From contig MNCI01001985.1 of the NCBI GenBank assembly GCA_015680685.1, positions 1 through 64,000 on the forward strand: a DNA stretch of 64,000 nucleotides, given 5' to 3'. The position numbers and the translations under genes were made by a program. Origin of the DNA: Gnetum montanum. Its lineage: Eukaryota; Streptophyta; Gnetopsida; Gnetales; Gnetaceae. Below, one piece after another: positions 45,440 through 56,630 of this stretch. How positions within the stretch are numbered: position 1 is the stretch's first letter; the number at the start of each line of letters is the position of its first letter. The notes beneath the pieces were generated by a model. That model did not search any database. It had not been told where the DNA came from and saw only the letters and a list, made by a program, of their open reading frames with translations.

Positions 45440-47716
45440 CAAATGGACACAGCTTTATTCGCATCCCTAGCCTTAATAGGCCCATATGGGGAAACCATTA
45501 GACAACTTAATCACACGCTAATAGGAATAGATCCTTCCCTTTGTGACACAACCATAGCAACATCAGAAATATCCCTAGACTGGCCAGAACATCTAGCCTG
45601 AACTCTAGACCTGGAAGCTGGTGATGTGATCAAGGACCCTCTCAACAAGGTCCCTGTGGTTACGCACAAAGGCGAAAGTAAAACTCTTAGGGTTAGTTCC
45701 CTCTTGGACCAACAAACGCAGAGTGGCATAATGCAAGTTCTTCAAAATAACGCTGCTATATTTGCATGGTCGTACGAAGACATGTAGGGATTAGACCCAA
45801 GATCAATACATCATAACATAGTTTTAGACCCACGCATCAAAGCAATTAGATAGAAGGCATGAAATATTAAGCTAGAAATTCCACTAGCAGTATGTAATAA
45901 AATCACTAAGCTATATTAGGCTAGTTTTATTCACACAGTCGATTACTCAGACTGGGTGTCGAACATCGTAGTTGTCTCTAAGAAAAGGGGAGGAATACTC
46001 ATCTGCATAGACTTCTGGGATCTGAACAAGGCCACGATTAAGGACAATTTCCTTTTACTAAGCATCGACCAACTGATCGATACAATAGCTTCTCACATGC
46101 TTCTATCCTTTATGGATGGTTTTTCAAGTTATAATCAAATTCGTATTAACCTGGAGCATCAATTGACCACAACATTCATGATGCCCTGGGGGACTTTTTG
46201 TTATACTATGATGCCTTCCAGGCTAAAAAACGCTGGAGCAACATATCAACGAGCCATGACATACATCTTTAGTGATTACCTCTTAGGGAGATTGAACAAC
46301 TACGTAGATGACATAGCTATCAAGTCTATAAAGTCAGAAGATCATTCAAAAGATCTAGAGTTAGTCCTTAAATGATGTCTTAAGCATGAGCTATGGCTCA
46401 ACCCAAAGAAATGTGTATTCAGAGTCAAAACTGGATGCATGTTGGGGTTTGTGGTATCAAAGACTAGCATCCGAGTCGACCCCGACAAGGTTAAATCCAT
46501 CATTGATTTAATGCCACCTACAAACCTCAAGGAACTACATGGGTTGCAAGGTAGACTATAATTTATCAGGCGGTTCATTTTGAAGTTAATAGATAAATTA
46601 CATCCTATGCAACATCTCCTTAAGAAGGGCGTTAATTTTGATTGGACCGATGATTTCCAGCATGCATTTGACAACTTGAAGAAGGAGCTGCAACACTTAC
46701 CAATGGTTTTCCTGCCACAAAGGGATCAACCATTTTATATTTATCTAGCAAGATCAAACGTGTCTATAGCTGCGTTACTTTGCCAAGAAAGGAACGATGG
46801 GTCAGAAGCCCCTATCTATTATCTAAGTCATGCTCTATTTGCATACGAAACGAGGTACAATGAAGTGGAGTGTAACTATTTGGCATTGGTTTTCGCACTC
46901 AAGAAATGTAGACACTATCTTTTCCGTAGCCAGGTCAACATAATTTGCAAAAATAATGTTCTGCGAGCTATCTCAAACAACTTGTATGAGAGTTGTAGGA
47001 TAGCTTGTTGGAAAGCTATCATAGCTGAATTTAACTTACATTATATTGGCCAATCGTCCACTAAAGGTCAAGCTATAGCTGACCAGCTTGCAACATTGCC
47101 TATTAACGATCAAGCTACGATAGAGCCAGAATTTTCAAATAAGCATGTACATAGTTTAAGCCTTGTACCAACAAGCCCCGAAGCCATGTTGTATTTTGAT
47201 GGGGCTTCAACTACTAGAGGCAGTAGTGTTGCCACTATCATTACGCTCTCCCCTGAAGATTTTCATCCATTGGCCCATCGCCTAGCGTTTCCCTGTACGA
47301 ACAATGTGGCAAAGTACGAGGGGCTTCATAGGGGACTGTTAACAACTAGAGAACTCAACATTCAACACCTGGAAATTTGAGGCGATTCGATGCTCATCAT
47401 CAATGAAATCATAGGGGTCTACACCTGCAAAGCTTTGCATCTACAACCCTACTATGATATGGCTAAATATCTTCTAAAACAATTCACAACGATCGACATC
47501 CAACACATGCCGCGTAGTGAAAACGCTATAGCCGATGCACTAGCCACACTGGCATTAAACGTGCCACCACATTTGTTTGCCACTTGGCCTACTTTAATGA
47601 TGGAATGTATAGACCCTGTTATTCAAGTAGTGCAAATCTCTTCATTGAACACGGGAGGAATGCCAAAATGGTATGACAACATTAATATTTACCTGGCGAA
47701 CCATTGCACGAGCTAA
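45440..47716 (+). pseudogene. Reverse transcriptase and two RNase H domains of element A
   Basis: From about 45,690 the frame reads SSLLDQQTQ…FAWSYEDM, the usual run-in to Ty3/gypsy reverse transcriptase. The catalytic core contains VSKKRGGILICIDFWDLNKA, LKNAGATYQRAM and YVDDI (46,301-46,315). The first RNase H (about 46,720-46,960) has FYIYLARSNVSIAALL and YLSHALFAYETRYNEVE. The second, archaeal-type RNase H (about 47,185-47,560) has LYFDGASTTRGSS, FPCTNNVAKYEGL, GDSMLI and ENAIADALATLAL. Frame breaks are mostly single stops: DM-stop-GLDP, IR-stop-KA-stop-NIK, LVLK-stop-CL, HLEI-stop-GDS. The dual RNase H places it in the Tat clade. Confidence 0.88.
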
Positions 47717-47724
47717 CATATGCA

Positions 47725-48901
47725 CAAAAAGACGCAGTGTGCAAGCGTGCTAGGCAATACGTCATCATCGGAGATAGTACTCTCTGTAGATGCTCTTTCA
47801 ATGGGGTATTGCTAACCTGTCTTAATAATGACCAAACATAATGAATAGTTAGCGAAGTCCACTAGGGGCTATGTGGAGGACATGTAGCCCTGTGAGCCAT
47901 GGCTGCTAAAATTAGATGCCTAGGGTACTATTGGCCGTACATGAAAAAGGACTACCTTACCAAGATCAAGACATGTGACATGTGCCATCATTACATAAAC
48001 TTAATACACGTGTCACCAACCGAGTTACACACTACACAGATTACTTGGGCATTCCAATGATGGGGACTAGATATCATCGATCCCATCACACCTAAATCTT
48101 CCGCAGGACATAGCTTCATTATCACCGCCACTGAGTATTTCACAAAGTGGGTTGAGGTTATCCCCTTATAGAAGATTACATCCCAACAGGTTTTCCATTT
48201 CATCTTAGACAACATAGTAACCAGGTTTGGGCTTCCTTTGACTATTGTGACCGACAATGGGCCACAATCAGTAGTGCCGAAACCAAATCTTTCTGTAGTA
48301 ACCTTGGCATTAGACAATCTTTCTCCTCACCCTATTACCTACAAGCAAATGGTCAAGCAGAGGAAATGAACAAAGTGGTCATCAATTTGTTGAAAAAGAT
48401 GCTCAGTAGCAACAAAAAACAATGGCATGAGAAAATCCTCTACGTGCTATGGGCGTATCGTACGATGTGCAGGACAGCTACAGACAGGATGCCTTATAGC
48501 CTAGTCTATGGATCTGAAGCAGTGGTGCCCTTGGAATTATAGGTTTCCTCATTGTAGATGGTTCTCTCCACGGTTATAAATGAGACTCAGCACAACGAGT
48601 CTAGGATTGCAGATTTGGACTCAGTAGAGGAGAGACGCATCCAGACGCTTGATACCATCGAAAGATATTAGGACAGATAGAGATAGAAGCACCGACACAA
48701 TCCGCATCAATGACTGATCAAGAAAGGAGACCTATTTCTTAAGGCCATTCATGAACCGGTAAGCAAATTCTCTACAAACTGGGAAGGCCCTTTCCTGGTC
48801 GTCAGCGCATATGGAAACGAAGCATTCATGTTAGCGGATATCGAAGGCAACGAGCTACCGAACCCAGTGAATCATGTATATCTGAAGCAGTACCACATCT
48901 A
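47725..48901 (+). pseudogene. Integrase of element A
   Basis: The zinc-binding part at about 47,870-47,990 has GGHVA and CDMC. The core has WGLDIID (first catalytic D, about 48,060), VTDNGPQ (second D, about 48,250) and, after a frameshift near 48,280, NGQAEEMNK (catalytic E, about 48,355). The C-terminal part includes LYVLWAYRT, PYSLVYGSEAVVPLE, NWEGPFLV and NHVYLKQY, which closes the polyprotein at 48,901. Integrase would insert the DNA copy with a 5-bp stagger, in line with the duplications seen here. Several stops and the frameshift inactivate it. Confidence 0.87.
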
Positions 48902-48924
48902 AGAATCGACTCAGCTTAAGCGCA

Positions 48925-49335
48925 AGGTAACAAACATCTGCTACGATGTAAAACTAGAAAAGTTTTACACATCTTCTATGAAGTAAAATTGGCAAAGTTG
49001 TACACAGCCGCTATGACGTAAAACTGGCATTTCTTACACGCATCCGTCAAGACGCTAAACTGGCAAAGTTTCTGACCGTTCGCCATGACGTGAAACTAGC
49101 AAGATAAGCATACATTTTCTGAGATGCTAAACTAGCACAGACTTGTCCCTAGGTCACAACATAAAATTGACACCCATACCACGGTCTTCTAGGACCATAA
49201 AATAGCTCTTCCACCATCTGCTACGATGTAAAACTAGCAGGTTTCAATCTGCTCAGATGTTAAACCGGGACCATGGTCTGCTGAGACTTAAAACTAGTAA
49301 CAATGGTCAACTAGGACTCAAAACTAGAATCCATC
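48925..49335 (+). repeat. TAAACTRGC-type repeats at 3' side of element A
   Basis: About nine degenerate units, such as CGCTATGACGTAAAACTGGC and CTACGATGTAAAACTAGCA, immediately after integrase. The same motif follows the protease in element B. The function is unknown; it marks the 3' untranslated region of the family. Confidence 0.75.
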
Positions 49336-50511
49336 AATAGACAATCCATGAAGTAAGTAAGCGTGATCACTCTTGTACTGCATCCCTACCAGATGGAACG
49401 GGTAAGGCGTTGGAATAGATGCAACGCCACTACCTCACTAGGTTCCTACTGATTCCTCGAATATGCCAAAAGGCATACTACTAACCCCTCAGAGATGTTG
49501 CTACAATAGCCAATCTGTAGTTGTAGCTCCTGGGATCAACTTCGCTAGGCCCCGAAGAAACTATGATCATCCATAGTCTCGGTGGCCTCCACCCGTCATC
49601 GCCACTAGATTCTAGCTTAGCGGATTCACCTGACTGGTCCTTTGTCTAGTCGATTGAGCAAGATGAATCTGGCTGTCGACAGCAACTTCATGAATCATGG
49701 CATCAACATTGGAACCCTTGCTCCTTGCTACAGTCCCTCGTTCGTGGCCTCCATTCTCCTTTATGCTTCAGATGGCACTTGTTTCAATAGCCTCCCCCCC
49801 TAGCGATTAGGACGATTGCTTTTGCTCTCTGTTATCTATTATGTTTTGCAGGTTACTTGTTACGACAGCATTCATCAAGAATGCATTCATTAGAAGGTGA
49901 GGTGTCACGACGTTCTGAAGTGGCTTCTCCGACTAGCTTGGCTACTTGGGAGTGCAAACCCTACCTCTCCCTCCATCAGATACCTTACCTCACTTTCTCC
50001 TTCCCTTATCCTTACGATCGCCTTTACCCTCTTCTTTGTTTGTACAGAGTGTGAACATTTAATCAATTCTTTTGCATCATCATATCCATGAACTGGCATA
50101 ATGCAACTCACTTCGTGGAATGTAATTTGCAGTCAAAAAAAAGAAAAAAAATGGGCAAAGCTTGGCAAAATGGATGTAAAACAACTCATCCAGGCCATAT
50201 GGGAGTAACAAAACTTGTCCATGCAAGCCCTTCATATGTAGCATGCCAGCATAACTTCTCACAAATACACTCATGAAAGGACACCTAATGACTTGTTCGT
50301 GAAATTTTTATGTTCACATGCTTGAGTCTTCCCTGAACCTCCCTCCTCTCACTTCTTTAAAAATCCCTCCTATGCTCCCCCCCCGCCTTTGCACTTCCAA
50401 GTTTGACAGAGTGACATTTGAGCAATTGCCGACAAACATTGTTGGTTTCTTTACCTCTCTAGTATTTCGTATTCTTTGTCGACATCTTTCGAGCAAGCCC
50501 TCTAAACATCA
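49336..50511 (+). other. 3' untranslated region of element A
   Basis: No domain is recognised. Short frames on both strands (49,857-50,111 and others) overlap each other and look random. Confidence 0.5.
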
Positions 50512-50526
50512 ACAAAGAGGGGCCAT
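50512..50526 (+). other. Polypurine tract of element A
   Basis: ACAAAGAGGGGCCAT directly before the 3' LTR start TGAAACACC. It matches the tract of element B. Confidence 0.75.
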
Positions 50527-51744
50527 TGAAACACCATGAAAATTTTGAGGCCTCAACGGTTCAGCAAAATCTTGCAACTCAGGCAAGGATTTACAACAAG
50601 TTGTGGCTTAGCAAGTTCCCTTTCCAGCTAAGGGTCTGTTCTACCATGCTATGCAGTATGGCATAATAAACCCTGGAAGGATTGATCAGAAACAAAGGAA
50701 GCATGACGAAAACACTTCAATTTTTTGCAGGTTCGCTATTTTATGCTGAATTACGCTATGCAGCGTAATCTAGCATGACATAGTGTAATACAAGAAATGA
50801 CAGAGAGAGCACAATTTAGGCATCAGCAGTTCACATGTCGCAATATGCTCTCTAGTGTATTGCAGCATAAACAAAGAACAGTTTGTTGCCAAAACTCCAG
50901 CAAAAGTGGTTTACAATGCATTACGCTTCAGAGTGTAATGTAGCATGGCACCGCAAGCTTCAAACACAAACACACCAAGTCAAAGACACCTTGTAGGTTC
51001 AGGACATGCATCATATAAACCACATTTTTATCCTGACCCTAACCTTATAAATATTCTAGTTGACAAAGATCAAAGGGTTGGCAAAAAATTTCCTAGATTG
51101 ACAAATTTTCCCTATGAGTTATTTTCTTTCATTGGCAATCGTTGACAACCTTTGGAAAAGATTGAAAATAGAGCAAAAGAGGATCAGCGATCGTAAGAAC
51201 ATTAGAGGTGATTGGCAAGAATCCTTGATTAGAAACAGCTGGTTAATGGATATTCTGCTTTGGGTCTGACTTCCTTGTGCCTAGATTGGCTAGAACAAGG
51301 TAGATCGACCTTTGCTTGTTTTATCTTTAAATAGCTTTGTTGCTATTGGCACGTGCTTTGTCTAAATCAAAGTCCTCCTATAATCATTGTATCCAACATA
51401 TTTTGTTCATAAGTTAAATCCAAAATCTTGGGATTGTACGCTCTCTAAATCTGATCTCCTGTGTCCTATCTATATGAATTTTTCAATTGCTTTAAATCAT
51501 TTACATCGTATTCAATTATCTTCAAGATTAAAGATATTATATCTCCTCATAAAAATTGTCATTTTTCCATTCAATTATTAAAAAAATTTTACTGATTAAG
51601 TAAGTCCCTATCTGATCGACAAGACCATTTAGGGCACCTCGAATTCATCTTCTCCGGCACGACCCTCGCATGGATCCGGGGTTGGAACTGTGTACACGAA
51701 CTTCTGCTCGGTATTTCTAGTGACTGACATTTTCCATCATTACA
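50527..51744 (+). mobile_element. 3' LTR of element A
   Basis: 1,218 bp, TGAAACACCATG … TTTTCCATCATTACA. Partner of 24,218-25,431. The following CACCC (51,745-51,749) is the target duplication. Differences from the 5' LTR are dominated by C/T and G/A. Confidence 0.9.
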
Positions 51745-54700
51745 CACCCTTGTTGAGAACATTCTCTTGGAGAGAACCCTCCATTAGAATGCCCTTCTTG
51801 AGAGTAGTCTCCCTAGGGACACCCTCCTTGAGAGCGTCCTCCATAAGAGTGCCCTTCATGAGAGTGTTCTTATTGAGGATGCGCTCTGTTAGATCAGCCT
51901 TTCGAAGAGTGTTCTCTTTCAGAGCACCCTTAGTGGGAGCATTCTCCCTGAAGCTCCCTCATTGAGATAATTTTGTCAAAAAGTGCTCTTGTTGAGAGTG
52001 CCCTCCTTGAGAGCGTTCTCCCTAAGGATGACCCCCTTTAGAGCAACCTCTGCGAGAGCATTCTCCTTGAGAGCACCATCCATGAAAGCATTGTCCATGA
52101 GAGTGTTCTCCTCAAGAGTGCCCTCTTTGAGAGCTCCCTCTTAAAGGGCACCCTCTTGTAGGGTGCTCTCCATCAGAGATACCTTTATTAAAGTGTTCTC
52201 CCTGAGAGCACCTTGTGTTACACACATGAGAGTGTTCTCCTCGAGAGCTCCCTTGTTGAGAGTATTCTCTTGGAGAGTGCCCTACATTAGAACATCCTCC
52301 TTAAGGCTAGTATTACTAGGGATACCCTCCCCGAGAGAATTCTCCTTGAGAGCACCCTCCATTAGAGTGGACTTCCATAGAGCGTTGTCTTTGAGAGGGC
52401 CCTCACCGAGAGCATTCTCCTTGGAGCATCCTCCTTGAGAGCCTTCTGTCGAAGAGTGTCCTCCTTTAGAGTGCCCTTCCTGAGAGTGTTCTCCCTGAGA
52501 GTAGCCTTCATTAGAGTGGCATCCATGAGAGCATTCTCCTTGAGAGTGCCCTCTAAGAGCATGTTGTCCATGAGAGCACCTTGTGTTATGCACATGAGAG
52601 TGTTCACCTCGAGAGCACCCTTGTTGAGAGCGTTCTTTTGGAGAGTGCCCTTTCTACGAGTGCCCTCTCTTAGAATGCCCTCCCTGAGAGTTGTCTCCCT
52701 AAGGATACCATCATCGATAGCATCCTCCTTAAGAGTGTTCTCCATGAGAGTGCCCTCCCTAAGAGAATTCTCCTTGAGAGCTTTCGACATTAGATCTACC
52801 TCCGTGAGAGCCTTCTCCTTGAGAGTGGCCTCCATGAGAGCACCTTGCACCCTAGTGTGAGTGTTCTCCTTGAGAGCATCCTCATTGAGAGTGTTCTATC
52901 AGAGAGCATGCTTCCTAAGAATGCCCTCCTTGAGAATACCCTCCCTGAGATCAGTCTCCTTGAGGATGCCCTCATTGAGAGAATCCTCCTTAAGAGCGTT
53001 CTCCGTGAGAGCACCCTCCTTGAGAGCACCCTCCTTGAGAGCATTCTTCTTGAGAGCCTCCTCCATTAGAGTAGCCTTTCAAAGATTTTTCTCCTTGAGA
53101 GTGCCTTGTGCTCCTCATGTGAGAGTGTTCTCCTTAATAGCACCCTTGTTGAGAGCTCCCTCTTGGAGAGCACCCTTATGGAAAGTGTTCTCCCTTAGAG
53201 CAAGCTCCCTTAGAGCATTCTCATTGAGAGCACTTTGCGTTATGCATGTGAGAGTGTTCTCTTCAAGATCACCCTTGTTGAAAGTGTTCTCTTTGAGAGC
53301 ACGCCCCATTAGAATGTCCTCCTTGAGAGAAGTCTCCCTGAGGACACCCTACTCGAGAGCGTCCTCGTTAAGAATGTTCTCTATGATATTTCCCTCTTTG
53401 AGAGTGTTTTCCTTGAGAGCTTCCTCCATGAGAGAAGTGTTTTGGAGAGCATTCTCCATGAGAGTGCCTTTGTTGAGAGTGCCTTGTGCTATGCATGTGA
53501 GAGTGTTCTTCTTGAGAGTGCCCTCATTGAGAGCTCCCTCTATTAGAGTGGCCTTTTGAAGAGTGTTCTCTGTGAGATCTCTCTCCACAAGAGCATTCTT
53601 CTTGAGAGCTCCCCCTATTAGAGTGGCCTTTTGAAGATTGTTCTCTTTGAGAGCACGCCCCATTAGAATGTCCTCCTTGAGAGAAGTCTCCCTGAGGACA
53701 CCCTACTCGAGAGCGTCCTCGTTAAGAATGTCCTGCTGAAGAGTGTTCTCTTTGAGAGCACCCTAACCAGGAGCATTCTCCTTGGAGTGCCCTCATTAAG
53801 AGTGTTTTGTCAAAGAGTGCTCGCGTTGAGAGTGCCCTCCCCAAGAGTGTTCTCCCTGAGAGTGGCCTTTGTTGGAACAGCCTACATGAGAGAGTTCTCC
53901 TTAAGAGCACCCTCCATGAGAGTGTTTTTCATGAGAGCATCTTGCATTATGCATGTGACAGTGTTCACCTCAAGAGTACCCTCATTGAGAGTGTTCTTTT
54001 AGAGAGTACCCTTCCTAAGAGTGCCCTCCCTAAGGATGCCCTCCCTGAGAGTGGTCTCCATGAGGACGCCCTCCTCAAGACCGTCCTCCTTAATAACATT
54101 CTCCATGAGAGTGCCCTCCTTAAGAGCACCCTTCATTAGAGTAGCCTTTCAGAGATTATTCTCCTTGAGAGTGCCTTCCCTAAGAGCACCTTGTGCTATG
54201 CACATGAGAGTGTTCTCCTTGAGAGTGCCCTCATTGAGAGCTCCCTCTTGGAGGGTGTCCTCCTAGAGAGTGCTCTCCCTCAAAGTGACCTCCCTCAGAG
54301 CATTATCCCTAAGAGCACCTTGCATTATGCATGTGAAAGTGTTCTCCTCGAGATCATCCTTGTTGAGATTGTTCTCTTGGAGGGCTACCTCCTATTAGAA
54401 TGCACTCCTTGAGATCAGTCTCCCTGGAGATGCCCTCCTTGAGAGTGTCCTCCTTAAGAGCATTCTATGTGAGATATCCATCCTTTAGAGCATTCTCCTT
54501 GAGAGTACCCTTCATTAGAGCAGTCTTTTGAATAGAATTCTCTTTGAGAGGGCCCTCACCAGGAGCTTTCTCCTTGGAGTATCCTCATTGAGAGCATTTT
54601 ATCGAAGAGTGCCCTTGAGAGCACCCTCCCTGAGAGCGTTCTCCCTAAGAGTGACCTCCATGAGAGCATTCTCCTTTAGAGTGCCCTCCAGAAAAGTGTT

Positions 54701-56630
54701 GTCCATGAGAGCATATTGCGTTACACATGTGAGTGTTCAACTTGAGATCACCCTCCTTGAGAGCATTCTTTTGGAGAGTGCCCTTTCTAGGAGTGCCCTC
54801 CCTGAGAGCTATCTCCCTAAGGACACAATTGTCGATAGTGTCCTCCTTAAGAACATTCCCCATGAAAGTTTCCTCCCTGAGAGAATTCTCCCTGAGAGCT
54901 TTCTATGTTAGATCTAGCTATGGGAGAGCATTCTCCTTGAGAGCACCCTCCATGAGAGCACCTTGCACCCTTGTGTGAGTGTTCTCCTTGAGAGCATCCT
55001 TGTTGAGAGCGTTTTGTCAGAGAGCACCCTTCCTAAGAGTGCCCTACTTGAGAACTCCCTCCCTGAGATCAGTCCCCCTTAGGACACCCTCCTCGAGAGT
55101 GTACTCCTTAAAAGCATTCTTTGTGAGAGCACCCACCCTAAGAGTGTTCTACTTAAGAGCCTCCTTCTTTAAAGTTGACTTTCAAAGATTGTTCTCCTTG
55201 AGAGTGCCTTCCCTGAGTGCACCTTGCGCTCCACACATGAGAGTGTTCTTCTCGAGAGCATCCTCATTAAGAGCTCCCTCTTGGAGGATGCCCTCACGAA
55301 GAGTGATCTCCCTCAGAATGACCTTTCTTAGAGCATTCTCCTTGAGAGCACCTTGCGTTATGCACATGAGAGTGTTCTCCTCGAGAGCACCCTTGTTGAA
55401 AGCATTCTCTTGGAGAGAACCCTCCATTAGAATGCCCTCCTTAAGATCAGTCTTCCTAGTGACACCCTTCTTGAGAACGTTCTCCTTAAGAGTCTTCTCT
55501 ACAAGATCATCCTCCATGAGAGCATTCTTCTTGAGAGCACACTGCATTAGAGTGGTTTTCTGAATAGCGTTCTCTTTGAGAGCACCCTCACTAGGAGCGT
55601 GCTCCCTTGAGCACCCTCATTGAAAGAATTTTGTGAAAGAGTGCCCTCATTGAGAGTGCCCTCCCCAAGAGCATTCTCCCTAAGAGTGGCCTTTGTTGGA
55701 GTGGCCTCCACAAGAGCATTGTCCTTGAGAGTGCCCTTCATGAGAGCATTTTCCATGAGAGCACCTTGCGTTACACATGTGACAGTGTTCACCTCGATAG
55801 TGCCCTAGTTTAGAGGGTTCTTTCAAAGAGCACCCTTCCTAAGAGTGCCGTCCTTGAGAACGCCCTCCCTAAGAGAGCAGTCTCACTAAGGATGCCCTTC
55901 TCAAGACTATCCTCCTTAAGAACATTCTCCATGAGAGCACCCTCTCTGAGAGTGCTCTTCATTCGGGTAGCGTTTTAGAGAGCATTCTTCTTGAGATCAC
56001 CTTCTATTAGAGCATCGTATGCTACACATGTGAGAGTGTTCTCCTTGAGAGTGCCCTCATTTTGAGCACTCTCCCTTAGAGTGTTCTCCCTCAGAGTGCT
56101 CTCCCTCAGAGTGTTATCCCTCAGAGCATTCTCCCTGAGAGCACCTTGTGTTATGCATGTGAGAGTGTTCTCCTTGAGAGTGCTCTTGTTGAGATTGTTC
56201 TCTTGGAGGGCTACCTCCATTAGAACACCCTCCTTGAGATTAGTCTCCCTAGGAACACCCTCCTTGAGAACGTCCTTCTTAAGAGCATTCTACGTGAGAT
56301 TGCCCTCCCCGAGAGCATTCTCCTTGAGAGCACCCTCCATTACAGTGGCCTTCCAAAGAGCATTCTCTTTGAGAAGGTACTTCCTAGGAGAGTTCTCCAT
56401 AGAGCATCCTCGTTGAGAGCATTTTGTCGAAGAGTGCCTTCCCTGAGAGCATTTTACCTGAGAGTGGCCTTCACAAGAGTGTTCTCCTTGAAATCACCCT
56501 CCACAAGAGTGTTGTCCATGAGAGCAGCTTTTGTTACACACATGAGAGTGTTCACCTCGAGAGTGCCCTCTTTGAGAGTGTTCTTTTGGAGAGCACCCTT
56601 CCTATGAGTGCCCTCGCTAAGAATGTCCTC
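51745..56630 (+). repeat. 15-bp satellite array, block 2 (right part)
   Basis: Continuation of the array displaced by element A, same unit and orientation. GTTCACC markers near 52,595, 53,960, 54,730 (degenerate), 55,785 and 56,545 again give a roughly 760-bp higher-order unit with variants. A stretch of about 89 bp at 53,288-53,376 is repeated unchanged about 353 bp further on (53,641-53,729). The array is cut at 56,630 by element D and may continue beyond the window. Confidence 0.9.

Larger units (their letters stand above)
24218..51744 (+). mobile_element. Element A: 27.5-kb nested Tat-like Ty3/gypsy retrotransposon
   Basis: Two LTRs of one family (24,218-25,431 and 50,527-51,744) face the same way and are flanked by the same 5 bp, CACCC (24,213-24,217 and 51,745-51,749). 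Removing the element and one CACCC rejoins a normal satellite sequence (…AAGAGCACCC then TTGTTGAGAAC…), so everything between entered as one element or was inserted into it later. Order on the plus strand: primer site, gag, protease, [antisense gene with nested B and C], reverse transcriptase, RNase H, second RNase H, integrase, 3' repeats, polypurine tract. Two RNase H domains are the hallmark of the Tat clade (Ogre/Retand/TatI-III). The coding parts are inactive through many nonsense changes. Confidence 0.9.

Noticed and set aside
24218-51744. Two separate elements, one gag-protease at 25-29 kb and one pol at 45-49 kb
   Set aside because: Same-family LTRs with identical CACCC flanks and an exactly rejoined satellite show one element whose middle holds later insertions.
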